From Desulfovibrionaceae bacterium (GTDB taxonomy: Bacteria > Desulfobacterota > Desulfovibrionia > Desulfovibrionales > Desulfovibrionaceae): DNA of 64,000 nucleotides. The position numbers were made by a program, and so were the translations under genes. Position 1 is the first letter of the stretch; the number at the start of each line of letters is the position of its first letter. The stretch lies in the NCBI GenBank assembly GCA_019421865.1, contig JAHZEL010000008.1, positions 310,001-374,000 of the forward strand, in the 5' to 3' direction. The notes beneath the pieces are model-generated. The model worked only from the letters and a program-made list of their open reading frames with translations. It ran no database searches and was not told the origin of the DNA. Shown piece after piece: positions 33,758-42,682 of this stretch.

Positions 33758-34798
33758 ATGAAAAGCGCTGCAACTGCGGGAGAGGTCTCCCGCTGGAAGG
33801 CTCTGTCCGTGCGCGCCGTGCGCAAGCTGCTGTGGATGCTGCTTGTGCTCTGGGGCATCACGCTGGTGAGCTTTTTCGTCATTCATCTGGCTCCGGGTAC
33901 GCCCACGGACATGCAGACCAGTCTCAACCCTCTGGCCGGAGACATGGTCCGCGAGCGCCTGAACGCGCTCTACGGACTGGACCGTCCGCTCTGGGAACAG
34001 TATGTGGACTGGCTGAGCAGGCTCGTCCGACTCGACTTCGGCATATCCCTTTCCAGCGACGCCCGCCCCGTCATGGAAAAAATCATGGAGAGGCTGCCCC
34101 TGACCGTGGGGATGAACGTCATCTCCCTGCTGCTTACGCTGCTGATCTCCATACCTGTCGGCATCGTTTCCGCCGTGTACCGCGGCTCCTTTCTGGACAG
34201 AGCGCTCACCGTTCTGGTCTTCCTCGGCTTTGCCATGCCGAGCTTCTGGCTGGCCATGCTGCTCATGCTCTATTTCGGCATCGATCTCGGCTGGCTTCCC
34301 ATCTCCGGCCTCACCTCGCTGGACTATGCCCAGCTCTCCGTACCGGGAAAAATACTGGACATCGCCCGACATCTCACACTTCCCATTCTCGTGGGACTTG
34401 TAGGCAGCATAGCGGGCACTTCGCGTTTTCTCCGCTCCTCCATGCTGGAAGTGCTGAGGCAGGACTACATGACGACGGCCCGGGCCAAGGGCCTGCCCCC
34501 AAGACTGGTCATCGGCAGACACGCGCTGCGCAATGCACTGCTGCCCGTGATCACCATGCTCGGCCTGTCCGTACCGGGGCTCATCGGCGGCAGCGTCATC
34601 GTTGAAACCATCTTTGCCCTGCCGGGACTGGGGCAGCTTTTCTACACTGCGGTCATGGCCCGCGACTATCCCCTCATCATGGGCAATCTCGTGCTGGGCG
34701 CCGTGCTGACGCTGCTCGGCAACATGCTGGCCGACGCAGGCTACGGTCTTGCCGATCCCCGCATCAGGGCCGCGGCCGACAGGGAGGGAAAAGCATGA
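33758..34798 (+). CDS. Peptide/nickel ABC transporter permease, DppB type
   Basis: 346 residues from the ATG at 33758 (CAGGAG upstream). It is a polytopic inner-membrane protein with the DppB layout: an N-terminal helix (LWMLLVLWGITLVSFFVIHL), the periplasmic GTPTD and YGLDRPLWEQY segment, and the cytoplasmic EAA loop near TTARAKGLPPRLVIGRHALR that contacts the ATPase. Imports oligopeptides, dipeptides or nickel depending on the binding protein. The binding protein and ATPase genes are not in this window. Confidence 0.88.
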   Translation: MKSAATAGEVSRWKALSVRAVRKLLWMLLVLWGITLVSFFVIHLAPGTPTDMQTSLNPLAGDMVRERLNALYGLDRPLWEQYVDWLSRLVRLDFGISLSSDARPVMEKIMERLPLTVGMNVISLLLTLLISIPVGIVSAVYRGSFLDRALTVLVFLGFAMPSFWLAMLLMLYFGIDLGWLPISGLTSLDYAQLSVPGKILDIARHLTLPILVGLVGSIAGTSRFLRSSMLEVLRQDYMTTARAKGLPPRLVIGRHALRNALLPVITMLGLSVPGLIGGSVIVETIFALPGLGQLFYTAVMARDYPLIMGNLVLGAVLTLLGNMLADAGYGLADPRIRAAADREGKA

Positions 34799-35619
34799 GC
34801 ATCAGTCTGAAACGACACGGCATGTTTCTCACCGGCCTTGCCATCGTGCTTGTCATGAGCATTCTGGCACTGCTCGCTCCGTGGATTGCTCCCTACGATC
34901 CTGCGGCTCTGAACCTCGACCACATTCTCATGCCGCCCTCTTCCGAGCATCTGCTGGGAACCGACGAACTGGGGCGTGACGTCTTTTCCAGGCTCCTCTA
35001 CGGCGCGCGGGTTTCCCTGTGGGTCGGATTTGTGGCGGTAGGCATCTCCACGGCCATCGGCATTGTTCTGGGGCTGGCTTCCGGCTATTTCGGCGGCTGG
35101 ACCGATGAACTCATCATGCGCGGCGTGGACGTGATGCTCTGCTTCCCGTCCTTCTTCCTTATTCTTGCCGTCATCGCCTTTCTTGAGCCGAGCCTCACCA
35201 ACATCATGATCGTCATCGGTCTCACGTCATGGATGGGCGTTGCCCGCCTCGTGCGGGCGGAAACGCTTTCCCTGCGGGAAAGAGACTACATCGCGGCCTC
35301 AAAACTTGCAGGCGCGTCAACCTGCCGCCTGCTCTTCGTGCATATTCTGCCCAACGCCCTTGCCCCGGTTCTGGTTTCCGCCACGCTCGGCGTAGCCGGA
35401 GCCATTCTGGTGGAGTCCTCCCTCAGCTTTCTCGGCCTCGGTGTGCAGCCGCCGGATGCCAGCTGGGGAAACATGCTCATGGACGGCAAGAACACGCTGG
35501 AAATAGCGCCCTGGCTTTCCCTGTATCCGGGGCTTGCCATTCTCATCACGGTTCTCGGCTACAATCTGCTCGGAGAAAGCCTGCGCGACATGCTGGATCC
35601 GAGGCTCAGGGAACGCTGA
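34795..35619 (+). CDS. Peptide/nickel ABC transporter permease, DppC type
   Basis: 274 residues; start overlaps the DppB-like stop (ATGA). LLGTDELGRDVFSRLLYGAR is the DppC/OppC signature, and SKLAGASTCRLLFVHILPNA the EAA loop. LSFLGLGVQPPDASWG is also characteristic. It forms the heterodimeric channel with the preceding protein. No ATPase follows; a terminator lies at 35738. Confidence 0.9.
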   Translation: MSISLKRHGMFLTGLAIVLVMSILALLAPWIAPYDPAALNLDHILMPPSSEHLLGTDELGRDVFSRLLYGARVSLWVGFVAVGISTAIGIVLGLASGYFGGWTDELIMRGVDVMLCFPSFFLILAVIAFLEPSLTNIMIVIGLTSWMGVARLVRAETLSLRERDYIAASKLAGASTCRLLFVHILPNALAPVLVSATLGVAGAILVESSLSFLGLGVQPPDASWGNMLMDGKNTLEIAPWLSLYPGLAILITVLGYNLLGESLRDMLDPRLRER

Positions 35620-35737
35620 TCCCGAAACGCCGCCACACAAGAGGTGCCGCACAAAAAACGGACATAAAAGCCTCATCCACCTGCGCGCGAAAGGCATGCC
35701 GTCGCCCGGATTCGCGCAGCTCGTCTTCCTGAAAAGC

Positions 35738-35773
35738 AAAAAGAAAGACCCCATAAAGGGGCCTTTCTTTTTT
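35738..35773. terminator. Bidirectional terminator
   Basis: AAAAAGAAAGACCCC / GGGGCCTTTCTTTTTT with an ATAAA loop. A and T runs on both sides let it serve both the permease genes and the convergent lipoprotein gene at 35799. Confidence 0.85.
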
Positions 35774-35798
35774 ATGCCATTAAAAGCGCCGTCCGGTA

Positions 35799-36053
35799 TT
35801 ACCAGCGGCCATGTCCATAATCGCCCTTTTCCTGCTGATGGCCGTAGATGCCTCCGGCCAGAGCGCCGAGGCCGCCGCCTATCAGGGCGCCGGTCGTGCC
35901 GCTGCCGCCGGTAATGGCGCTAAGGCCGCCGCCGATGAGCGCACCGCCCGCAGCTCCGCTGAGAGCACCCTGCTGGGTTCTGGACATCTGTGTGCAGCCG
36001 ACAGCGCCGAAAGCCAGCGCGCCGGCCAGAAGAACAATCGAGATCTTTTTCAT
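35799..36053 (-). CDS. Glycine-zipper outer-membrane-type lipoprotein
   Basis: 84 residues from the ATG at 36053 (GGGAGTG upstream). A lipoprotein signal ends in AVGC (lipobox, Cys at about 20). The mature part is a Gly-rich zipper (GAAGGALIGGGL, GALIGGGLGALAGGIYG), typical of small SlyB/YmgG-like envelope proteins that insert or pack in membranes. It is last in a run of three small secreted-protein genes on this strand. Confidence 0.8.
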   Translation of the reverse strand: MKKISIVLLAGALAFGAVGCTQMSRTQQGALSGAAGGALIGGGLSAITGGSGTTGALIGGGLGALAGGIYGHQQEKGDYGHGRW

Positions 36054-36076
36054 GTTGTCACTCCCAAAGGTCATGT

Positions 36077-36445
36077 CTATTTTGAGGCAGGAGCCATGAA
36101 TTCATACCAGAGCACCTCAAAGACGGACCTCTTTGAGTCGTCAGGATGCGCGGCATACCAGTCGTCCAGACACTTCTGAATGTCCTTCCAGTTTGTATCG
36201 CCGAATGCCGTCATCCAAGCTTTGACGAAGGGGGATGCCGAAACGCCCTGCTTTTCCGCTATGAGCTGCTCAATGGCCACCGTGCTGGAAACGCCGTAAA
36301 GGAACGCCAGCTTTTCCGAAGAGGTGGAAAGCTTCCACTGAACGCCCGTCAGATCGGCGGGAGAGGCCTCGGCAGAAGGAACGCCGAACGACAGGCCGCA
36401 GCACAACAGCGCGGCGCACAGGCCTGCAACAAACACTTTTTTCAT
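36077..36445 (-). CDS. Small secreted protein of unknown function
   Basis: 122 residues. A Sec signal peptide covers about residues 1-28, ending SAEASPA. The mature part has LAFLYGVSSTVAIEQ and a C-terminal segment with one Cys. The layout is weakly reminiscent of Rap1a/Tai-type periplasmic domains, but I do not assign it. It lies 23 bases before the glycine-zipper gene, so they are probably co-transcribed. Confidence 0.7.
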   Translation of the reverse strand: MKKVFVAGLCAALLCCGLSFGVPSAEASPADLTGVQWKLSTSSEKLAFLYGVSSTVAIEQLIAEKQGVSASPFVKAWMTAFGDTNWKDIQKCLDDWYAAHPDDSKRSVFEVLWYEFMAPASK

Positions 36446-36469
36446 GGGTGCATTCTCCTTGAAAGCCGT

Positions 36470-36958
36470 CTAAAGCTGTCTGGGCTTCTGTGCATCAGGC
36501 ACGGGTCTTCCCGGTCTCGGAGCAGGTCTTGTTCCGGGACGCGGCGCCGGACGGGAACCCGGACCGGACGGCCGGGGAGCGCCGGGTCTGGGCGCGGGCT
36601 TTCCGGGCTGAGCCGGACGCGGTCCGCCGGGACGCGGTGCAGGTTTCGGAGCGGGTCTGGAAGGCCGGGGGGCTCCCGGTCTGGGAGCCGGAGCTCCGGG
36701 ATGAGCCGGACGAGGACCGCCGGGACGGGGAGCAGGCCGAGGCGCGGGTCTGGATGGACGAGGGGCGCCGGGTCTGGGCGCAGGGCCGCCCGGACGAGCC
36801 GGGCGCGGAGCGGAACCGCCGGGATGCGGCTTCGGAGGTTTCGCGGGATGATGATCCGGCGGAGGCGGCGCAGCCTCCGCTTCGTGGGGAAGCAGCGGGG
36901 CCGTCAAACCGACAGTCATCATGCCTACCAGAGAACAGAGAAACATGCGTCTATTCAT
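36470..36958 (-). CDS. Proline-rich repeat secreted protein
   Basis: 162 residues; GAGGTG precedes the ATG. A signal peptide is present (MNRRMFLCSLVGMMTVG, then EAEAAPP). The rest is almost wholly Pro, Arg, Gly and Ala, built from 31-residue repeats rich in PAPRPGAPRPS from residue 57. Such low-complexity cationic proteins often span the periplasm or bind peptidoglycan, but no function is known here. Ribosome site and signal peptide argue that it is truly translated rather than random GC-rich sequence. Confidence 0.65.
   Translation of the reverse strand: MNRRMFLCSLVGMMTVGLTAPLLPHEAEAAPPPPDHHPAKPPKPHPGGSAPRPARPGGPAPRPGAPRPSRPAPRPAPRPGGPRPAHPGAPAPRPGAPRPSRPAPKPAPRPGGPRPAQPGKPAPRPGAPRPSGPGSRPAPRPGTRPAPRPGRPVPDAQKPRQL
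36512..36790 (-). repeat. Tandem 93-bp repeats coding for Pro-rich units
   Basis: Three 31-codon units (residues 57-87, 88-118, 119-149 of the protein at 36470). The first two differ at only a few residues; the third is more divergent. Confidence 0.75.
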
Positions 36959-37214
36959 ATTTTCACCTCGTTCCTGTCTATGCGGGAATGGCTCCTTTTC
37001 CGGTTAATATCGCACAGAGGCATCGCCCCGCAAGAGTTTCCGTTGAAAAACATGACAGCAGACTGCACATCCATATGAAATAACAATATAAAATAATAGT
37101 TATATTTTTATATCCGCAGCATGGATGCCGGGCATTCCACCCCTCTGCACAACAGGCGGCCCGTGACGCATCTTTCCAAACCGCCTCTGCCAGCCCCCTC
37201 CAATTGCCGACAGG

Positions 37215-38192
37215 CTAGCGCTGCGCCTCTCCGGGGTACGTATCCATGCTTCCCTGAAGCCACACGGTGCCTGTAACGTCATCGCCGACCTGTGGCTGAT
37301 AGCCTTTCAGCACATGTTCCGCCGCATACAGATACCCGTGAACGCCCTGTTCCCCCGATCCGGAAAACGACACAAGCAGACGCCAGAACGGCCTATTCAT
37401 GAAAACGACGCGCTCCGCCCCCAGCACCGGCACCTGAAATCTCCATACGCCCACGATTTCCGTGGGCAGGAGTATGCCGAGTCCGTGCGTGGAAATCACC
37501 TCGGGGCGGAAGTCCCCGGCGCTTTTGTCCGGATGCGCCAGCAGAAATTCCTTCAAAGACGCGTCATAGACCGGCGAACCGGGTTCAGGCGTAAACTCCG
37601 TTTCTTCTGCCCGGTTCAGAGCAAACGCCAGCCCTGCCATAGAAAAACTGTGTGCCGAACCGAACTGCAGCTGAGGCACATGCTGAAAAAATCCGGCCAG
37701 GAAAAAGGCCAGAGGCGCACCGGTGGCTCTGGCTCTTGCAGCCACGACCCCCGAAATGCCGTTCGTCCAGATATGGGCCTGCTCAATGACGGAAGGAACC
37801 GGCAGTCCCTCAAGCGCGGGATAGCCCCCGACGAAATCGGCCTTGCCCTTCCCCTTCACCATGACGATGTGCGAGTGAATGCCGATGCCCCCGCTGGAAG
37901 GCGACGCAAGAAGAATGACGCTGCTGCCGTCCTTCCTGTGCATCACAGGTCCCTGAGCGGAACTCTTCTGGAAAATATCCTGAAGCATCCCCACATATTC
38001 CTGACTGCCTCCGGGGAAGAACGCCGACCACACGTCGCCGAGACCCTCGAAATGTCTGCCCATGAAGGCGGAAGAAGGGCCCTCGTTGTCCGGTGCCGAG
38101 TCGCTGGAGGTATTGTTTCTCAGTGGAGGCTGCCTTCCCGTCGTGCTGCTGAGAGCTCCGCGGCCGCCGAAAAGTTTACCCAGAACTCCCAT
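37215..38192 (-). CDS. Hypothetical protein, family not recognised
   Basis: 325 residues with AAAAGGAG upstream of the ATG. The N-terminal 40 residues are Gly, Ser and Asn-rich and look disordered. The remainder reads as a mixed alpha/beta domain with HSHIVMVKGKGKADF near residue 107 and GVWRFQVPVLGAERVVFM towards the end. No signal peptide, membrane helix or catalytic motif stands out. The gene is isolated: an AT-rich gap (37078-37113) lies downstream and an MFS gene upstream on the same strand. Confidence 0.7.
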   Translation of the reverse strand: MGVLGKLFGGRGALSSTTGRQPPLRNNTSSDSAPDNEGPSSAFMGRHFEGLGDVWSAFFPGGSQEYVGMLQDIFQKSSAQGPVMHRKDGSSVILLASPSSGGIGIHSHIVMVKGKGKADFVGGYPALEGLPVPSVIEQAHIWTNGISGVVAARARATGAPLAFFLAGFFQHVPQLQFGSAHSFSMAGLAFALNRAEETEFTPEPGSPVYDASLKEFLLAHPDKSAGDFRPEVISTHGLGILLPTEIVGVWRFQVPVLGAERVVFMNRPFWRLLVSFSGSGEQGVHGYLYAAEHVLKGYQPQVGDDVTGTVWLQGSMDTYPGEAQR

Positions 38193-38375
38193 ACTATCTC
38201 CTTTTGATATCTTTCATGACCCATAATGCTTGTTTGATTCTGCGGCACTTCGCATTACGCGGCCGCGCACTTCATCAACGCCAATACTACACCGTTTTTC
38301 AGGATTTCCACAGCGTCTTAGAAAAAGGCGTTCCTTCCCATGCTACCCCGGCGGATGAGTACCGGCAAGCCCGAT

Positions 38376-39770
38376 CTACCTGTGATGCCGCAACGCCCGC
38401 AGGCTGAGCGCCACGCCCATGAGATTGAACGTGCCGAAAAGAAGCAGCGTATAACGCATGGCCCGCAGAAAGGTTCCGGCGTTTTCCGGACCGACCACGG
38501 TATCTCCCATGAAAATGCCGATCATGCAGGCCATGACGATATGACTCATCAATCCGCCCATGGTACGCAGGCAGCCGAGCAGACCCGAAGCAACGGAAAG
38601 CTGCTCGCGGGGAACGTTGCCGAGCGTGGCCGACATATTGGGAGCCACAAAGAACGCGGCGCCCGTTCCCAGAGCCGCCTGACTCACGGCCACCTGCCAG
38701 ACAGGACTGTGTTCGTTGAGCAGCAGAAGGCTGAGAATGCTCAGACCGCAGGCCGCCATGCCGGACGTGGAAATGATGCACGGGTGATACCTGTCCGCCA
38801 GTCTTCCGGCCAGAGGAGAGAACACCGTCTGAAACATACTCTGCATCATGAGAATCATGCCCGCATGAAAGGCGTTCAGGCCGAGCACCTGCTGCAGATA
38901 CATGGAAAAGAACAGGGAAAGGCCCATGAAGGAGCCGTAGTTGATGAACGTTGCCGCCATGCCGTCGGGCAGACCGGGCACCTTGGACAGTACCTTGAGG
39001 TCGAGCATGGGATCGGCAGACGTCCATTCCCGGCGCACGAAGGCGATCAAAAGCACGATGCCGAGCGGAAGAAGGCCGATGACGGCAGGATGAAGGAAGG
39101 TGCAGGTAACCCCCGCAGCCACACAGAAAAGACCTCCGGCACCCAGAAGAGCGCTGATGCCGTCAAAGGAGCGGCGAATTTCGGAGAGCGGCTGCTCGGG
39201 AATGACGCGCTGAAGAAGCGCCAGCTCCATCAGACTCAAAGCGGAGATCATAAAGAATACGGATCTCCAGCCCAGAAGCTCCGTTATGCCGCCGCAGGCC
39301 AGCGGCCCAATGGCAAGGCCCAGGTATACGGCCGACACGACGATGCTGATGACCTGACCGCGAATATTGGCCGGTGCCAGCGTTACGCTCAAGGTCGTCA
39401 CGGTACAGGCTATGGCGGCGGCGGAAAGTCCCTGTGCAAAGCGCAGAGGAATGATCACTTCCATGGCCGGAGCAAAGCCCATGAGAACGCTGAACAGACA
39501 GAAACAGCCAACGCCGATGAGCAGGATACGCTTGACGCCGAACATGTCGGCGATTCGTCCGCTCAGCATATGAGCAATGGACTGACCGAGATTATAGCAC
39601 ACCATCACCAGAGAAAGCATGACGGCCGGAGCCCCCAGCGATTCACCGATGGACGGAAGAATGGCGGCCACACCGCTCATAAGAAAGGGGGCAAAAAGAT
39701 TGCCGGTCCACAAGGCGGCAATAACGGCTTTCAAATGCAAGGATAACGACTGGTCTTCAGAGCCGGACAT
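38376..39770 (-). CDS. MFS multidrug-type transporter
   Basis: 464 residues from the ATG at 39770; GGAGGTG lies seven bases upstream, whereas the in-frame GTG 15 bases earlier overlaps that site. Polytopic; SGRIADMFGVKRILLIG is MFS motif A between helices 2 and 3, and RFAQGLSAAAIACTVTTL follows in helix 4. The second half has LAGRLADRYHPCIIS. The length and the extended centre fit the 14-helix DHA2 drug:proton antiporters, although 12 helices are possible. No regulator is adjacent. Confidence 0.83.
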   Translation of the reverse strand: MSGSEDQSLSLHLKAVIAALWTGNLFAPFLMSGVAAILPSIGESLGAPAVMLSLVMVCYNLGQSIAHMLSGRIADMFGVKRILLIGVGCFCLFSVLMGFAPAMEVIIPLRFAQGLSAAAIACTVTTLSVTLAPANIRGQVISIVVSAVYLGLAIGPLACGGITELLGWRSVFFMISALSLMELALLQRVIPEQPLSEIRRSFDGISALLGAGGLFCVAAGVTCTFLHPAVIGLLPLGIVLLIAFVRREWTSADPMLDLKVLSKVPGLPDGMAATFINYGSFMGLSLFFSMYLQQVLGLNAFHAGMILMMQSMFQTVFSPLAGRLADRYHPCIISTSGMAACGLSILSLLLLNEHSPVWQVAVSQAALGTGAAFFVAPNMSATLGNVPREQLSVASGLLGCLRTMGGLMSHIVMACMIGIFMGDTVVGPENAGTFLRAMRYTLLLFGTFNLMGVALSLRALRHHR

Positions 39771-40112
39771 GGGAAACACCTCCACTTCTACCCTACGTCA
39801 AACACCAATCCGTGGGAAGTTTGCCGCCCTATTTCGTGATTTTTATCCCAATATACATTTCATTCCCGACCGCCACTTCTCAGATGAAGTCCCGTACTGT
39901 CGGAGACTCAGCTCTCTGTCGAGGAAGAGCCTTTCCCGGACGAACTCGAAAAGGCCCGAAATCATCCCATACGTGGCTCCCCATCGATCCCTCTCTGCAC
40001 TCCCGTTTTTCCGGCGTTCCCTTTCAACCACGTCATGTAGTTAAACGAAAAGGCCGTCCCCGGAGGAACGGCCCTTTCTCTTCAACAGGCATGAAGTCTG
40101 AGTAATCCGGCA
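39771..40112. other. 342-base intergenic region between the MFS gene and lon
   Basis: It holds the lon terminator at 40047-40078 and upstream sequence of the MFS gene. Short open frames on both strands show no coding features. I see no regulatory gene or RNA. Confidence 0.5.
40047..40078 (-). terminator. Terminator of lon
   Basis: Read on the minus strand, GGGCCGTTCC and GGGACGGCCTTTTCG form a stem ending in a T-run, about 35 bases after the lon stop. Confidence 0.75.
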
Positions 40113-42638
40113 TTATGCCTTTTCTTGTTTTTTCCTGTCTTCCATGACCAGAGCAAGCAGCTCGTCTATGGTATGCACCGTATGAATTTCGATGCGCTTT
40201 CTCAGATCGGCCGGAATATCTTCCAGATCCTTGGCGTTCTGTGCCGGTATGACGGCCCGCTTCAATCCCCGGGCAACCGCTCCGAGAATCTTTTCCTTGA
40301 TGCCGCCCACAGGCAGCACCCGCCCGCGAAGCGTGATTTCACCGGTCATGCAGGTATCGCCGCGCACGGAACGCCCGGTAAGCGCGGAAACAAGAGCGGA
40401 CACCAGCGTCACACCGGCAGAAGGCCCATCCTTGGGGGTGGCGCCGGCAGGCACATGAATATGAATGTCCAGCTTCTGCGAGAACTCCGGATCAATGCCC
40501 AGCTCCACGGCATGGGAACGGGCATAGGTCACGGCAGCCTGAGCGCTTTCCTTCATGACATCGCCGAGCTGACCGGTGAGAAGCAGTCCGCCCTTACCCT
40601 GCATGGTACTCACCTCAATGTGCAGCACCTCGCCGCCAGCCTGCGTCCAGGCCAGTCCCAGCGCCACGCCGGGCAGAAGTTCGGCTTCCTTTTCCTCGTC
40701 CAGAAAACGGGGAGCTCCGAGCAGCTTGGCCACCATGGCAGGCGTGACAACAAAGGGAGGCTTTTCTCCTTCCGCCTTGCGACGTGCCAGCTTGCGACAG
40801 ACCGAGCCGAGCTCGCGCTCCAGTCCGCGCAGTCCGGCTTCTCTGGTATAGCCGCGGATGATCCTGGCTATGGCGTTGTCGCGGAAGACGATGTCGTCCT
40901 CTTTGAGTCCGTTCTCGGCGATCTGCCTTCTGAGCAGATACTTGCGCGCAATGGCCTGCTTTTCCTGCTCTGTGTAGCCGGAAAGATGAATGATCTCCAG
41001 TCGGTCCAGAAGCGCGGCAGGAATCGTGTCGAGCTGATTGGCCGTGCACAGGAACAGCACCTTGGAAAGATCGAATTCCAGATTCAGATAGTGATCGCTG
41101 AAGTGGGAATTCTGTTCCGGATCAAGCGCTTCCAGCAGCGCCGAGGCGGGATCACCGCGGAAGTCGTTGCCGAGCTTGTCTATTTCATCCAGCACGATGA
41201 CCGGATTGCGGGTACCGGCCTGACGTATGGCCTGTATGATGCGGCCGGGCATGGCGCCGATGTAGGTACGACGATGTCCCCGGATTTCCGCCTCGTCGCG
41301 CATGCCGCCGAGAGAAATCCTCTGGAACTTGCGCCCGAGGGCTCTGGCAATGGAGCGACCAAGAGAAGTCTTGCCCACGCCGGGAGGCCCCACAAAGCAG
41401 AGCACCGGTCCCTTGGAGTCGGGATTCAGCTTGCGCACGCTCAGAAATTCGAGGATGCGGTCCTTGATCTTGTCCAGACCGAAATGATCCTCATTCAGGA
41501 TTTCCGCGGCCTTGACGATATCCAGACGGTCGCGCGACATCTTTTTCCACGGCAGCTCGGCCAGAAGATCAAGATAGGTGCGGACAACCGTAGCCTCGGC
41601 GGAGTCTCCGTTCATCGAGGCAAGGCGCCGTAGCTGCTTGTCGGCCTCACGTCGGGCTTCAGGGGGCAGCGAGGCCTTTTCAATGGCCTTTCTGATGTTT
41701 TCGTTTTCATCGTCGCTGTCACCGTCGCCGAGCTCCTTGTGAATGGCCTTGAGCTGTTCACGAAGAAAATAATCCTTCTGAGCCTTGTCCATGCCTTCGC
41801 GTGCCATGCTCTGAATGCGCGCCTGCATGGTGGCGACCTCCACCTCACGGATGAGGTGCCGGTTCACAAGGCGCAGACGCTCCACAGGATCGAGGCATTC
41901 GAGAAGACTCTGCGCCTCGTCCACACGCAGACGCATATTGGCGGCAATGATGTCCGCAAGCCTGCCCGGATCGTTCACGGAGTTCAGCACTCCCATGATC
42001 TCTCCGGCGGGAAGCCCGCGCAGATGAAGAATCCTGTCGCTCTGCTCGCGGGCGGCACGCATCATGGCCTCGAGTTCCACATCGGAAACTTCGCTGCGCT
42101 GTTCTTCGAGCACGCGGATGCGGGCCAGCATGATGGGGCCGTTGTTGTCGAACTCCTCCACATGCGCACGCGTCAGCCCCTGAACAAGCAGCTTCACCTG
42201 CCCGTCATTCATCTTGATCATGCGTAGTATCATGACCACGGAGCCGACATCGTGAATATCTTCAGGCTCAGGATTTTCCACGGAGTCGTCGCGCTGGGCG
42301 CAGAGCAGCAGATATCGGTTGCCGTTCAGCGCAAACTCCACGGTCTCCATGGCTTTTTCACGGTTTTCAAACAGCGGCACTATCATGGAGTTGAAAACCA
42401 CGCTGTCCCTGAGGGGCAGAACCGGCAGCACGGAGGGAATGGCAGGCGTGAGATCCTCGGCGTCGCCGGAGGATCCGTCTTCCGAGGAGCCGTCTCCGTC
42501 GCCAGGCCGCTCGTCTCCGGGCTCATTCGGCATACCGTCGCGAGCCTCCACAGACGAGGAAAGCTCCTCCTTCTGTTCCAAGAGATCGTTGTTATCTTCT
42601 TCCGGCAGTGCGGAAAGCGTTTTTTGCGTATCGCTCAT
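40113..42638 (-). CDS. lon: ATP-dependent protease Lon
   Basis: 841 residues from the ATG at 42638 (GAGGA upstream). An acidic, disordered N-terminal extension of about 65 residues precedes the LON substrate domain (VLPVLPLRDSVVFNSMIVPL). The AAA+ module has Walker A GPPGVGKTS and VIVLDEIDKL as Walker B. The C-terminal protease domain has the catalytic Ser in KDGPSAGVT and the Lys further on near GIKEKILGA. It degrades misfolded and regulatory proteins in the cytoplasm. The acidic extension is longer than in E. coli Lon. Confidence 0.96.
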   Translation of the reverse strand: MSDTQKTLSALPEEDNNDLLEQKEELSSSVEARDGMPNEPGDERPGDGDGSSEDGSSGDAEDLTPAIPSVLPVLPLRDSVVFNSMIVPLFENREKAMETVEFALNGNRYLLLCAQRDDSVENPEPEDIHDVGSVVMILRMIKMNDGQVKLLVQGLTRAHVEEFDNNGPIMLARIRVLEEQRSEVSDVELEAMMRAAREQSDRILHLRGLPAGEIMGVLNSVNDPGRLADIIAANMRLRVDEAQSLLECLDPVERLRLVNRHLIREVEVATMQARIQSMAREGMDKAQKDYFLREQLKAIHKELGDGDSDDENENIRKAIEKASLPPEARREADKQLRRLASMNGDSAEATVVRTYLDLLAELPWKKMSRDRLDIVKAAEILNEDHFGLDKIKDRILEFLSVRKLNPDSKGPVLCFVGPPGVGKTSLGRSIARALGRKFQRISLGGMRDEAEIRGHRRTYIGAMPGRIIQAIRQAGTRNPVIVLDEIDKLGNDFRGDPASALLEALDPEQNSHFSDHYLNLEFDLSKVLFLCTANQLDTIPAALLDRLEIIHLSGYTEQEKQAIARKYLLRRQIAENGLKEDDIVFRDNAIARIIRGYTREAGLRGLERELGSVCRKLARRKAEGEKPPFVVTPAMVAKLLGAPRFLDEEKEAELLPGVALGLAWTQAGGEVLHIEVSTMQGKGGLLLTGQLGDVMKESAQAAVTYARSHAVELGIDPEFSQKLDIHIHVPAGATPKDGPSAGVTLVSALVSALTGRSVRGDTCMTGEITLRGRVLPVGGIKEKILGAVARGLKRAVIPAQNAKDLEDIPADLRKRIEIHTVHTIDELLALVMEDRKKQEKA

Positions 42639-42682
42639 GCTATCCTCATTCGGGCAGAACCCGTACATTCCGTTTCGTCACT

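Noticed and set aside
36512..36790. CRISPR-like array
   Set aside because: The repeats are contiguous 93-bp coding units within a Pro-rich protein, with no unique spacers and no cas genes.
39843..40031. 62-codon minus-strand frame between the MFS gene and lon
   Set aside because: No ribosome site or recognisable features, and sequence is highly charged as in random GC-rich frames.
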